64,000 nt of DNA from an uncultured bacterium (GTDB lineage: Bacteria; Patescibacteriota; Saccharimonadia; Saccharimonadales; Saccharimonadaceae). The DNA lies in contig CAIJKY010000011.1 in assembly GCA_903821365.1 (NCBI GenBank), positions 1-64,000 of the forward strand. Reading direction: 5' to 3'. Every line of letters begins with the position of its first letter. Position 1 is the first letter of the stretch. A program made the position numbers and the translations under genes. The notes beneath the pieces are model-generated. The model saw only the letters and a program-made list of their open reading frames with translations, made no database searches and was not told where the DNA came from. Of the stretch, positions 8,621 through 16,267 are shown piece by piece.

Positions 8621-9751
8621 CTACTTCTCAACGATAACTGTCTTAGCCTTTTTGAGGTCATCGTGGCGACTAGCAAAATAATCATTACGGTGTTCTAAGA
8701 AATCAACAGCTAATACACGAATACAGCCAGCAATTGGTATCGCCATAACCGCGCCAACAATACCCAAGGCCATGACGCCGAGGATGGCGGCCGTAAAGAC
8801 CATAAGCGCCGTTAACTGAATTGTCTTAGCTTGAACAAGCGGCTGAATGATATTGTTTTCAATTTGCTGGTAAAGAATGTAGTAGGCAAGGAAAATAAGT
8901 GCCGCAGGAATACTGCTAAATACCAAGATAAGTCCAGCCACAATTGCGCCGACCGTTGCGCCAAACATAGGAATAAGTGCCGCGATAAAAATAAACCCAG
9001 TGATTGGCAATAGTATACTCACCGAAACCGTATCAAAGAACTGCGTCAGTATAAACAGCACTGCAAGGACGCCAGCAGCGTTGAGGGTAGCTACCAGCAT
9101 TTGACCGTTAACGAAACCAGTCACAACTTTATACATGTGATGCACAAGGCGCTGGTCGCGCGATAAGCGTCGTTTGTCGCTATATAGTGACCAAATGCGG
9201 CGAATCCATGTTGGCCCCTCTATAAGCATGAGGAATGTTAAGACTAGAATTGTCACCATAGTGACCGTGCCGTTTAGGATGTTACTAACGCCACTGATAA
9301 ATGATGAGCCAACGCCTTGGGCAACCGTACTGGCCTCGGCACGAGCTTTATTTGTTAACTGGTCGATCTCGTCTTGAAGGTTGTACTTTGCAACTAGGCG
9401 ACTAATGCCGCTATTCTCTTTAGTGAATTGATCAACATACTCAGGCAGACTACGAACAAAGTCGTTTGTCTGTTTGTAAACTGGGGGCGCCGCGATATAA
9501 ACAAGCGAGCCGAGCACCGATAGCACAACGATATACGACAAGGCTGTTGCGAGAATTCGGCTGTGGCCAGGCAAATAATTAGCCAACTTGCTCACTGGCG
9601 GATTGAGCGCCATAGCAAGAAAGGCAGCGATTGCAAAAATGGCAATCGCACTAGTAATTTTAGCTACAAAAAATACAGCAAGACCAAATAGGCTCACCGT
9701 TAGTAAGATACGGACGATAGTCCTAGTCTCAACGCGGAGGGTAACATTCAT
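8621..9751 (-). CDS. AI-2E family (PerM-type) permease
   Basis: 376 residues with paired N-terminal membrane helices, a cytoplasmic or loop region rich in Gln/Glu (residues 85-150), and a C-terminal cluster of membrane helices containing GFIFIAALIPMFGATVG and the QQIENNIIQPLV signature of AI-2E/PerM transporters. A TATACT box on this strand ends about 10 nt before the ATG, so it is likely leaderless. Its stop directly abuts the stop of the convergent cysS. Transported substrate unknown. Confidence 0.88.
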   Translation of the reverse strand: MNVTLRVETRTIVRILLTVSLFGLAVFFVAKITSAIAIFAIAAFLAMALNPPVSKLANYLPGHSRILATALSYIVVLSVLGSLVYIAAPPVYKQTNDFVRSLPEYVDQFTKENSGISRLVAKYNLQDEIDQLTNKARAEASTVAQGVGSSFISGVSNILNGTVTMVTILVLTFLMLIEGPTWIRRIWSLYSDKRRLSRDQRLVHHMYKVVTGFVNGQMLVATLNAAGVLAVLFILTQFFDTVSVSILLPITGFIFIAALIPMFGATVGAIVAGLILVFSSIPAALIFLAYYILYQQIENNIIQPLVQAKTIQLTALMVFTAAILGVMALGIVGAVMAIPIAGCIRVLAVDFLEHRNDYFASRHDDLKKAKTVIVEK

Positions 9752-9766
9752 ATTGTTCTCAGTATA

Positions 9767-9928
9767 CTAACTTTCTAGCCTGCGGGCTATAATAATCCCA
9801 ATAATGCCACCGATGGTGCTGCCGAGGATACTCCACAAGCTAAAATCCGACTGCCCAAACAAGACAGGGATATAGCCGCCAATAAGACCGCCGATGGTGG
9901 CACCGATGCCGAGGGTTGTTTTGCTCAT
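9767..9928 (-). CDS. Tiny GlsB/YeaQ/YmgE-like membrane protein
   Basis: 53 residues, MSKTTLGIGATIGGLIGGYI at the start and a second hydrophobic half ending IGGIIGIIIARRLES. Two glycine-rich membrane segments resemble the transglycosylase-associated (GlsB/YeaQ/YmgE) small-protein family. A TATACT box lies 8-10 nt before the ATG on this strand (leaderless). The stop codon overlaps the promoter of the downstream AI-2E permease gene, so the pair may be read together. Confidence 0.7.
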   Translation of the reverse strand: MSKTTLGIGATIGGLIGGYIPVLFGQSDFSLWSILGSTIGGIIGIIIARRLES

Positions 9929-9988
9929 ATGCTCTTAGTATAGCAATGCTTGTGCTTATTGGCACCTACCGCGTATGATATAAGCATT

Positions 9989-11632
9989 ATGGATCTGAAA
10001 AACGAACTCTCTACACTATTCAAAGGCGAACTCGACACTACAGAAGAAACACGAATGGCGTACAGCCATGATGCTAGCTTATTTGAGCTTATCCCAAGCA
10101 TTGTCGCCAGCCCCCTGGATAGCAGCGACGTACAAGCGCTCGTGCGGTTTGTTAGCGAGAATAAAGCTGCGCACCCCGAACTAAGCATTACGCCTCGATC
10201 TGGCGGCACTTGCATGTCCGGCGGCGCCATCGGCGAATCAATTGTCATGGATATGAACAAGCACTTTACGGCCATCAAAGAAATCACGCCGACAAGCGGC
10301 CACGTGGAGCCAGGTGTGTTTTATCGTAACTTTGACGCTGAAACACTTAAGCAGAATATTTTAATGCCAACATATCCCGCCAGTCGTGAACTATGCACCG
10401 TTGGCGGCATGGTCAACAACAATTCAGGTGGTGAAAAGTCTTTAGAGTATGGTAAGACTCAAGACTTTATCCAAGAATTAAAAGTCATTTTTGCTGATGG
10501 CAACGAATATATCGTGCGGCCGCTGTCGCAGCCCGAATTAGTGCAAAAGATGTCACAACCTGACTACGAAGGCAAACTGTATAAAAGCCTGTTTGAACTT
10601 ATCGAAAAACATTATGACGAAATCAAAGCCGCCAAGCCTCATGTCAGCAAAAACTCAACTGGATATAACCTCTGGGAGGTGTGGGATCGCGAGACGGGCG
10701 TTTTTGACTTATGTAAACTGATTGTTGGTGGGCAAGGCACGCTCGGCATCGTTACCGACATTACCTTTAAATTAGTGCCTCGCCGCAAACATTCAGGTCT
10801 GCTTGTTTGTTTTATGAAAGATACGACGCAGCTTGGCGAAGTCATCAACACTGTCATGACGCACAAGCCCGCCACGTTCGAAAGCTTTGACGATAACACC
10901 TTGTGGCTCAGTTTTAAGTTTTTCCCGTTCTTTCAAAAGACACTTGGGTGGGTTGGACTCGCAAAGCTAGGGCTCAGTTTGTTGCCTGATTTATTTATGC
11001 TTGCGCGCGGCATTCCAAAGCTTATCCTTATGGTTGAGTTTAATGGCGAGACTGTTGATGAAGTTCAAGAGAAAATTCACGCCATGAAGCAAACCCTGCA
11101 GCCATACGGTATGGCCATGGAAGAAGATGAAACCGAAGCTAAAAGCAAAAAGTTTTGGATTATGCGCCGTGAGAGCTTTAATTTGCTCCGTAAGAAAGTC
11201 AAGGATAAGCACACGGCACCATTTATTGACGACCTTGTTGTTAACCCTGAGCACTTGCCAGAGTTTTTGCCGAAACTCCGTGCCATTATCAAGAAGTATA
11301 ATTTGCTAGCAACTATTGCGGGGCACATGGGTGACGGTAACTTCCATATCATTCCTCTAATGAAAATTGAGGATCCAGCAGAGCGTGCCAAACTTGAGCC
11401 TGCCATGCGCGAGGTTAATGAGCTTGTTTTGAGCTACAAAGGTTCACTATCTGGCGAGCATAATGACGGTCTCGTACGTGGCCCATGGCTCGAGCAAATG
11501 TACGGCCCTTCGGTGCTGGCAATATTCCGCGAAACCAAACACATGTTTGACCCGCAAAACATCTTTAATCCACACAAAAAGACTGATGCCAACTGGGAAT
11601 TCAGTATGTCGCACGTGCGTGAAAAGTTTTAG
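9989..11632 (+). CDS. FAD-linked oxidase (D-lactate/glycolate dehydrogenase-like)
   Basis: 547 residues. The FAD-binding PCMH domain contains TPRSGGTCMSGGAIG and TVGGMVNNNSGGEKSLEYGK. The C-terminal FAD-oxidase domain contains HMGDGNFHIIPLM, the histidine/glycine motif of D-lactate dehydrogenase and GlcD, and SGEHNDGLVRG. It lacks the cysteine-rich iron-sulfur half found in larger fusions. It probably oxidises a 2-hydroxy acid; the acceptor is unknown. TATGAT ends about 10 nt before ATG 9989; an in-frame ATG further upstream at 9950 overlaps this promoter and is less likely. Confidence 0.88.
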   Translation: MDLKNELSTLFKGELDTTEETRMAYSHDASLFELIPSIVASPLDSSDVQALVRFVSENKAAHPELSITPRSGGTCMSGGAIGESIVMDMNKHFTAIKEITPTSGHVEPGVFYRNFDAETLKQNILMPTYPASRELCTVGGMVNNNSGGEKSLEYGKTQDFIQELKVIFADGNEYIVRPLSQPELVQKMSQPDYEGKLYKSLFELIEKHYDEIKAAKPHVSKNSTGYNLWEVWDRETGVFDLCKLIVGGQGTLGIVTDITFKLVPRRKHSGLLVCFMKDTTQLGEVINTVMTHKPATFESFDDNTLWLSFKFFPFFQKTLGWVGLAKLGLSLLPDLFMLARGIPKLILMVEFNGETVDEVQEKIHAMKQTLQPYGMAMEEDETEAKSKKFWIMRRESFNLLRKKVKDKHTAPFIDDLVVNPEHLPEFLPKLRAIIKKYNLLATIAGHMGDGNFHIIPLMKIEDPAERAKLEPAMREVNELVLSYKGSLSGEHNDGLVRGPWLEQMYGPSVLAIFRETKHMFDPQNIFNPHKKTDANWEFSMSHVREKF

Positions 11633-11649
11633 TTTTCACGCCACACTTT

Positions 11650-13260
11650 TTACAGAACATCATCTTGCTTATCCCGCAAGAACGCCAGCCACTGTTCATA
11701 CAAACGTAGCAATGTCTTTAACGGCGCCTCGATAATAAAGTCGAGGATGATAATAAAGATATTGACCTTGCTGTAGCGACTGCTGAGCCACTGGCCAAGC
11801 CGGATAAACGGCGTAAAGATAATACTGCCAAGCACATCGAGCGCTGTTCGCTTGTCGACCAGCTGTAGTTCGCGAACCGCCTGTGAGATGCGATAGCCAA
11901 AGAAACTGACTGTCGATAAGAACAAGAAGAAGATCAGACCACTAGCAATCGTAAAGTGCACAAGATACAAGCCGTAGGCGAGTCCGCCCAGGACGGCCAA
12001 AGTGATGATCGTGTAAATAAGGTTGAAGCCAAATGATACCTGTTCTCGGCGAGCACGAGGCAAAACATAATGCAGCTTTCCTTGCTGGTACAGTGCCGCA
12101 CGCAGATCATGAAGTATTTTATCGGTATTCTTGTAGTCAGGCGTCTTAATAGTTAACCCGATGCCGAGCATATAGAGTGGTGGGAATATCAGGTTAATGG
12201 CGAGCGGTAGCCAATCGATATGACCATTAACATAAATGTCGTACGGTATCTCAAGAATTAAGCCAATCACCATCTTGGTAATAAACAAGAAGATGATAGC
12301 ACGCACCACCGAACTACGCAGCCGCTTTTTTGCCTTGCCGTACTGAACTTCGGTAACCTCGGCAGCTTTCGACAATAATTTTGCCGGCTGTTCAAGTAAT
12401 GATGCTGGGTCTTTCAGTTCTTGCAGCGTCGAGTGCAAGACGATATACGGTGCGATATTATTGCGCGCCAACCGATTCATACGATACGCTGCGTCACCAT
12501 ACAGTACATCCTCAAGAAAAACAAAAAACTCTGGTAAACGCTGGCCTGCCGCCATAATGTGCTGCTCGGTGGTTTGCCACTGCATGAATTGGTTGTTAAA
12601 CATTGAAAAGCTGATAGTTGCTTCGTCCGACTTTAATAGCGCACGATGTACCGCCGCATACAATGCAGCAGCTTCGATTTCGCTCAGTGGCTGTGGCGTC
12701 TCAAGGTGCGCATACAGCGAATGAAAAGTGAAATTAATCAAGGCAGTTTGCTGTGGGTTCGGCAACAGTAAGTTTTGAATATCCGCTGAAGCAATGCCGA
12801 TAATGCGCCGCAGTACACCCGCTTTATCACGCTTTATAAAGGGAAGTGTGTGGTGGTGAAGTTTTTGGTAGCCTGCAATATGCTCGTCAACCTCATTGAT
12901 AACACTTTCGAGAACGCTATTGTTGGCGAGGTACCGCGCCTTCGTAAGCTCACGTACCAGCTCATAGCCGATTGTCGTCTTGCCATTCGCTGCGTCACTA
13001 AAATGGCGATTAAGGAATCTGCCAATTGCATTGCGCATCAATAGATGTTGCTCTTGGTACTCAACAGCGTTACGAAGCTGTTCGTAAGCCCAGTACGCCT
13101 GATCGGCCGTGTCAGGAATATGCACCATGTCATCGCCCGGTGCGAGAGGAAGCGGTCCAGCCGCAGTTTTCAGAGTTTGCAACAACTGGTCGGCCGCACG
13201 CGAAAGAGTTGCGTCGTCGGGTACGCCAGTAAATAGAGACGGGGAAGGTGTAGTGGTCAT
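11650..13260 (-). CDS. Conserved membrane protein of unknown function
   Basis: 536 residues from MTTTPSPSLF. The first 300 residues are soluble and mostly helical. Membrane segments follow in the C-terminal half (for example IIFLFITKMVIGLILEIPYD, then PLAINLIFPPLYMLGIGL, and a hydrophobic run before FGYRISQAVRELQLV). The C-terminus is amphipathic and charged. I know no named domain for it. Start 13260 was chosen because an extended start would run through the TATGAT promoter near 13310. Convergent with the FAD oxidase gene. Coding is certain; the role is not. Confidence 0.75.
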   Translation of the reverse strand: MTTTPSPSLFTGVPDDATLSRAADQLLQTLKTAAGPLPLAPGDDMVHIPDTADQAYWAYEQLRNAVEYQEQHLLMRNAIGRFLNRHFSDAANGKTTIGYELVRELTKARYLANNSVLESVINEVDEHIAGYQKLHHHTLPFIKRDKAGVLRRIIGIASADIQNLLLPNPQQTALINFTFHSLYAHLETPQPLSEIEAAALYAAVHRALLKSDEATISFSMFNNQFMQWQTTEQHIMAAGQRLPEFFVFLEDVLYGDAAYRMNRLARNNIAPYIVLHSTLQELKDPASLLEQPAKLLSKAAEVTEVQYGKAKKRLRSSVVRAIIFLFITKMVIGLILEIPYDIYVNGHIDWLPLAINLIFPPLYMLGIGLTIKTPDYKNTDKILHDLRAALYQQGKLHYVLPRARREQVSFGFNLIYTIITLAVLGGLAYGLYLVHFTIASGLIFFLFLSTVSFFGYRISQAVRELQLVDKRTALDVLGSIIFTPFIRLGQWLSSRYSKVNIFIIILDFIIEAPLKTLLRLYEQWLAFLRDKQDDVL

Positions 13261-13672
13261 AACAAAATGAAAACCGCGCTGAGAACCTGCGCAAATGATC
13301 TTTCTTATCATACCGTATGATTGGCAATCCAGCCATGTTAGGTTTAGCATTTTGTACTATGAATGCCGCGACATACCGACAGTTTCGCGCTATAATGCTT
13401 ATAGTCATGTGCGTACTGGAAGCATTAGTATCACCGAATAGTGATGTTAGGGCGACCTTTTCATTCACAGACTACACTCGAGGGGTATACACACTAGCGC
13501 ATCATGTCGCCAAGCGTCACTGCTTCTTCCATATTCAACTCACTGCCCAGTAAACAAGTATGTTCGATAAACGGTCGTCGTGCTCTATCTGGTTCAGTGC
13601 TCCATAAAATCCGTTGCTGGTTTCGAATTATTCGGTTCCGGCTATTTTGATTTTAACTAGGAGAAAAAGAAT
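13261..13672. other. 412-bp intergenic region with a possible long leader
   Basis: Contains TATGAT (minus strand) for the membrane protein gene and, on the plus strand, GCGCTATAATGC near 13390. If that box is used, the gene at 13673 has a leader of about 270 nt, exceptional among the mostly leaderless genes here. An open frame at 13317-13553 has no start-site support and no recognisable protein. No repeat or tRNA seen. Confidence 0.4.
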
Positions 13673-13930
13673 ATGACTAAATCAACAATTAATGCAGATG
13701 TCACTGTTACCGCGCTTTACTTCGCTCGGGGCGATAGCCGTAGAAGCTACCCGAAGCGCATCGAATTCGATGGCGACACAGTGAACTTCATTGAATCAGG
13801 CCTACAGTGCCTGGTGCGTCGGGGGAAGGAGGTGGTGCGTATCTTTACAATGAGCGATGGCGAAACTCAATACCGATTGCGATGTGACGAAGCTCACGCG
13901 CGTTGGACGCTGATGAGCATCGCTCGCTAA
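13673..13930 (+). CDS. Small hypothetical protein, 85 aa
   Basis: An 85-residue, basic, beta-rich protein without signal peptide or membrane segment, not recognised. It has a good ribosome-binding site (AACTAGGAGAAAAAGAATATG), unlike most neighbours, and a strong intrinsic terminator 17 nt after the stop, so it is a single-gene transcript. A long upstream leader and the presence of an SD sequence suggest separate control or recent arrival. Start supported by SD spacing. Confidence 0.7.
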   Translation: MTKSTINADVTVTALYFARGDSRRSYPKRIEFDGDTVNFIESGLQCLVRRGKEVVRIFTMSDGETQYRLRCDEAHARWTLMSIAR

Positions 13931-13946
13931 GCTACGTGACAGTGAG

Positions 13947-13978
13947 AAAAACCATCGGTATCAAAGCCGGTGGTTTTT
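13947..13978 (+). terminator. Intrinsic terminator after the 85-aa gene
   Basis: AAAAACCATCGG pairs with CCGGTGGTTTTT over 12 bp (one T-G pair) with an 8-nt loop, and the right arm itself ends in a T-run. It closes the 13673-13930 unit. Confidence 0.85.
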
Positions 13979-14068
13979 GTTTGCTTAATTACGTTGCATA
14001 TTATAAAAATGGTAATAGCTCGGTACAATCAGACGAGCGCACAGTGTTGTGCTACCTGAGAGGTGATC

Positions 14069-14497
14069 ATGCATACCCATCTAAGAATGGCAATACTCGG
14101 TGATGTATTTGAGGTCATCGAAATGATCAATGATGATGTCTTATGGGCAATGCACGCCGAAGAACGCGCCCCGTTGATGCGGTCCGTGTCGAGCGCCGCT
14201 GGAGTGGTATTCAAGGCACTGCCCAAAGAAGTCGGCGCCGACATTGATTGTCGGATAGTTCCCGTTTTTCGTAAGTGGCCGAAATACCTCGACGTGAGCG
14301 TGTCGCGGAGGGTGAATTTTGCAGCCTATGCGTGGGCACTGCAGATAATGCCACCAAGGCCACTCAAAGGGAAGGCGCATTACTGCAACCTACAAGGCAT
14401 GATCTCGCTGTTGACGTACAGCATTGAAGCGCACCTGGATGCGCAAAAAGTAAACGAGGTGCTTGGACGTCAAAGAAAAGCGTCCGAACAATCGTGA
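14069..14497 (+). CDS. Hypothetical protein, 142 aa
   Basis: 142 residues from ATG 14069, chosen over GTG 14063 because GAGAGGTG lies 4-8 nt upstream. A TACAAT box about 40 nt upstream gives a short leader. No signal peptide or clear membrane span; the sequence is not recognised. Mixed Arg/Pro content and more G/C-ending codons than the core genes suggest a foreign origin. It has its own promoter and terminator, like the preceding gene. Confidence 0.65.
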   Translation: MHTHLRMAILGDVFEVIEMINDDVLWAMHAEERAPLMRSVSSAAGVVFKALPKEVGADIDCRIVPVFRKWPKYLDVSVSRRVNFAAYAWALQIMPPRPLKGKAHYCNLQGMISLLTYSIEAHLDAQKVNEVLGRQRKASEQS

Positions 14498-14522
14498 CTG
14501 TTGCGCGCATGCCGAGCAAGAA

Positions 14523-14572
14523 AGCTACCTCGCTCGTAGATGTACGTGGGCGAGGTGGCTGCTTCATTTTTA
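14523..14572 (+). terminator. Intrinsic terminator after the 142-aa gene
   Basis: AGCTACCTCGC (14523-14533) pairs with GCGAGGTGGCT (14550-14560) with one wobble, then GCTTCATTTTT. The strong stem and T-run fit a rho-independent terminator. Confidence 0.85.
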
Positions 14573-14596
14573 AATTGTCTGTAGCCTGTCGTAGAA

Positions 14597-15196
14597 CTAG
14601 TGCTTGACTGGCTGCGCCGCAGCTAAAGCCTCACGGCCTGGCTTCATGTGCTCAGCCCAGAAGATAGTTTGGTCGAGTAGGGCAGTTGCTGCTTGCTCAT
14701 TCGCTTCGTCAAACTTGTACTGACCTTTGTCGTCAAGGTTTGTGAAGTAGTTAAACAAGTGAAGGCCTTCTTGAATGTTATACATGCGCAGCTGCGATGT
14801 AACGGTGCGCAAATGCTGTACGGCACGAATACCGCCACCGGCAGCGCCATAACTGACAAATGAAACTGGTTTGTATCCCCATTCTGCGTACAAAAAGTCG
14901 ATAGCGTTTTTCATAGCCGCAGGAACTGAATGATTGTATTCAGCAGTTACCATAACGTAGCCATCAAATTCATTGATCTTTGCTGCCCAGTTTTTGGTAT
15001 GTTCTTGAGTGTACTGACCCATCATAGGCGGCATTGGCTCATCGAGGAGTGGTAGATTGAACGACTGAACATCAACGAGCTCAAATTCAGCCTTATCGCC
15101 AAATTTTTCCTTAGCGTAGTTAGTGATCCATTCTGCTGGTTGAATGCCAAAGCGGCCTGGGCGGGTTGAACCAAGTATGATTGCAATTTTTGTCAT
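14597..15196 (-). CDS. NAD(P)H-dependent FMN reductase
   Basis: 199 residues, a flavodoxin-like fold. It begins MTKIAIILGSTRPGRFGIQP, the FMN phosphate-binding loop of the NADPH-dependent FMN reductase family, and has VTAEYNHSVPAAMKNAID and the SYGAAGGGIRAVQHLR motif of that family. GGAG about 10 nt before this ATG supports the start over one at 15211. The HxlR regulator gene lies directly upstream on the same strand, so the pair is probably one operon controlled by HxlR in response to redox or electrophile stress. Confidence 0.9.
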   Translation of the reverse strand: MTKIAIILGSTRPGRFGIQPAEWITNYAKEKFGDKAEFELVDVQSFNLPLLDEPMPPMMGQYTQEHTKNWAAKINEFDGYVMVTAEYNHSVPAAMKNAIDFLYAEWGYKPVSFVSYGAAGGGIRAVQHLRTVTSQLRMYNIQEGLHLFNYFTNLDDKGQYKFDEANEQAATALLDQTIFWAEHMKPGREALAAAQPVKH

Positions 15197-15229
15197 ATGA
15201 GAGTGCTCCAATTTAAAGTAATAATCTAA

Positions 15230-15577
15230 TTAATGGGCTGGGTCGAGAACGCGCGCCGTTTCAAGATGCTGGCTGCTCCAGTCTTTTAAAGCCTTGACGA
15301 CTGGCAATAAGGCGATACCCTTAGCGGTCAAGCGATATTCAACGCGCGGTGGCACTTCGGCAAATACTTGACGCACGATAATTTCGCTTTTTTCAAGCTG
15401 GTCGAGGCGGGCCGAGAGTGTGCCGGGGCAGATACCGCCAACCGTCTCTTGCAGCTCGTTAAAACGCTGCGTTTCTGATTGCGCAAGACTGTGGACAATT
15501 TGAAGACTCCACTTGTCACCAATAAGTTTTGCTGCTGCGACAAAGCTCTTGTCACAACTTTCTGATACACTATGCAT
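15230..15577 (-). CDS. HxlR-family winged-helix regulator
   Basis: 115 residues. Signature: CDKSFVAAAKLIGDKWSLQI, where the cysteine near the N-terminus and GDKW are typical of HxlR redox-sensing regulators, followed by the PGTLSARLDQLEKSEII recognition region and RVEYRLTAKG wing. The upstream region carries a perfect dyad, so it is likely self-regulated, and it precedes the FMN reductase gene, its probable target. Cys residue 8 is the candidate sensor. Confidence 0.9.
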   Translation of the reverse strand: MHSVSESCDKSFVAAAKLIGDKWSLQIVHSLAQSETQRFNELQETVGGICPGTLSARLDQLEKSEIIVRQVFAEVPPRVEYRLTAKGIALLPVVKALKDWSSQHLETARVLDPAH

Positions 15578-15612
15578 AGTAACTACAGTTTATATAGTAT
15601 TAGCGCAAAATG

Positions 15613-15637
15613 CAATACTATAATTTTTATAGTATTG
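15613..15637. promoter_or_regulatory. Putative HxlR operator (perfect 11-3-11 dyad)
   Basis: CAATACTATAA and TTATAGTATTG form a perfect inverted repeat with a 3-nt centre. It lies 36-60 bp upstream of the HxlR ATG, with a further half-site TATAGTATT at about 15592-15600 overlapping the promoter. Position and symmetry fit autoregulation. Confidence 0.65.
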
Positions 15638-15652
15638 TGCGAGCAACGTCAA

Positions 15653-16093
15653 TTACTGAATCTTCATAACTGCTGCATGGTACTGCGACATAAAGATATA
15701 GAACTGAAGCGCAATAACGATGAGCGTATAGAGAGCCGCTCCGCCCGCTGCTTGCAGATTCATTTTGTTGGCTTTTTTCTTGTCGGCAATCTGTTGTTCC
15801 GTCTTCACGGCTTTGGCGGTATCGCTTCCTTCTGTAGCATTCTGCATACCTTTTGAGGCGTACATGACACAAAAGCGGTTGCGTACTTGCAACATATTGA
15901 GAATGGCGATCATGGCTGGCAAAAAGAGCACTATGCTTAGTATCGGTGGTGTAGCGAAGTAAAGGAAAATTGCCGTCACTAGCACAGTAATCGCTGCAAA
16001 AACGTAACCCGCTTTACGACGGTAAGCAATTTCTGCTTTATTAATATTGCACATGCCCGGCACGTACGCTGTTTCTTGAAGAGTGTTGTTCAT
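15653..16093 (-). CDS. Small membrane protein, 146 aa
   Basis: 146 residues with membrane spans in VFAAITVLVTAIFLYFATPP, LSIVLFLPAMIAILNML and ALYTLIVIALQFYIFM, and a Lys-rich soluble loop between the second and third. The N-terminal MCNINKAEIAYRRKAG before the first span resembles a short conserved cytoplasmic motif. TACACT ends 8 nt before the ATG (leaderless). Function unknown. Confidence 0.65.
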   Translation of the reverse strand: MNNTLQETAYVPGMCNINKAEIAYRRKAGYVFAAITVLVTAIFLYFATPPILSIVLFLPAMIAILNMLQVRNRFCVMYASKGMQNATEGSDTAKAVKTEQQIADKKKANKMNLQAAGGAALYTLIVIALQFYIFMSQYHAAVMKIQ

Positions 16094-16131
16094 AATAATT
16101 AGTGTATCACTTTTCAGTGTCAGGGGTAATC

Positions 16132-16167
16132 AAACCATAAACTTGTCACCTATGACGTTTATGGTTT
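16132..16167. promoter_or_regulatory. Inverted repeat upstream of the secreted hydrolase gene
   Basis: AAACCATAAAC (16132-16142) and GTTTATGGTTT (16157-16167) are perfect 11-bp arms around 14 nt. It is in the divergent region between 15653-16093 and the hydrolase gene, 100 bp before the latter. No T-run follows, so an operator is more likely than a terminator. Confidence 0.5.
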
Positions 16168-16267
16168 ATCATACATTTACCTTAGGCACTTTTTCAGCTA
16201 TAGGCCCGCAATCTCCGCTGCTCAAATTATGAGTTCGCGCACCCAACGTAAAAAAGGAGGAATGTCC

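Noticed and set aside
13317-13553. 78-codon open frame on the plus strand
   Set aside because: No start signal, no recognisable protein, and it contains the probable promoter of the next gene.
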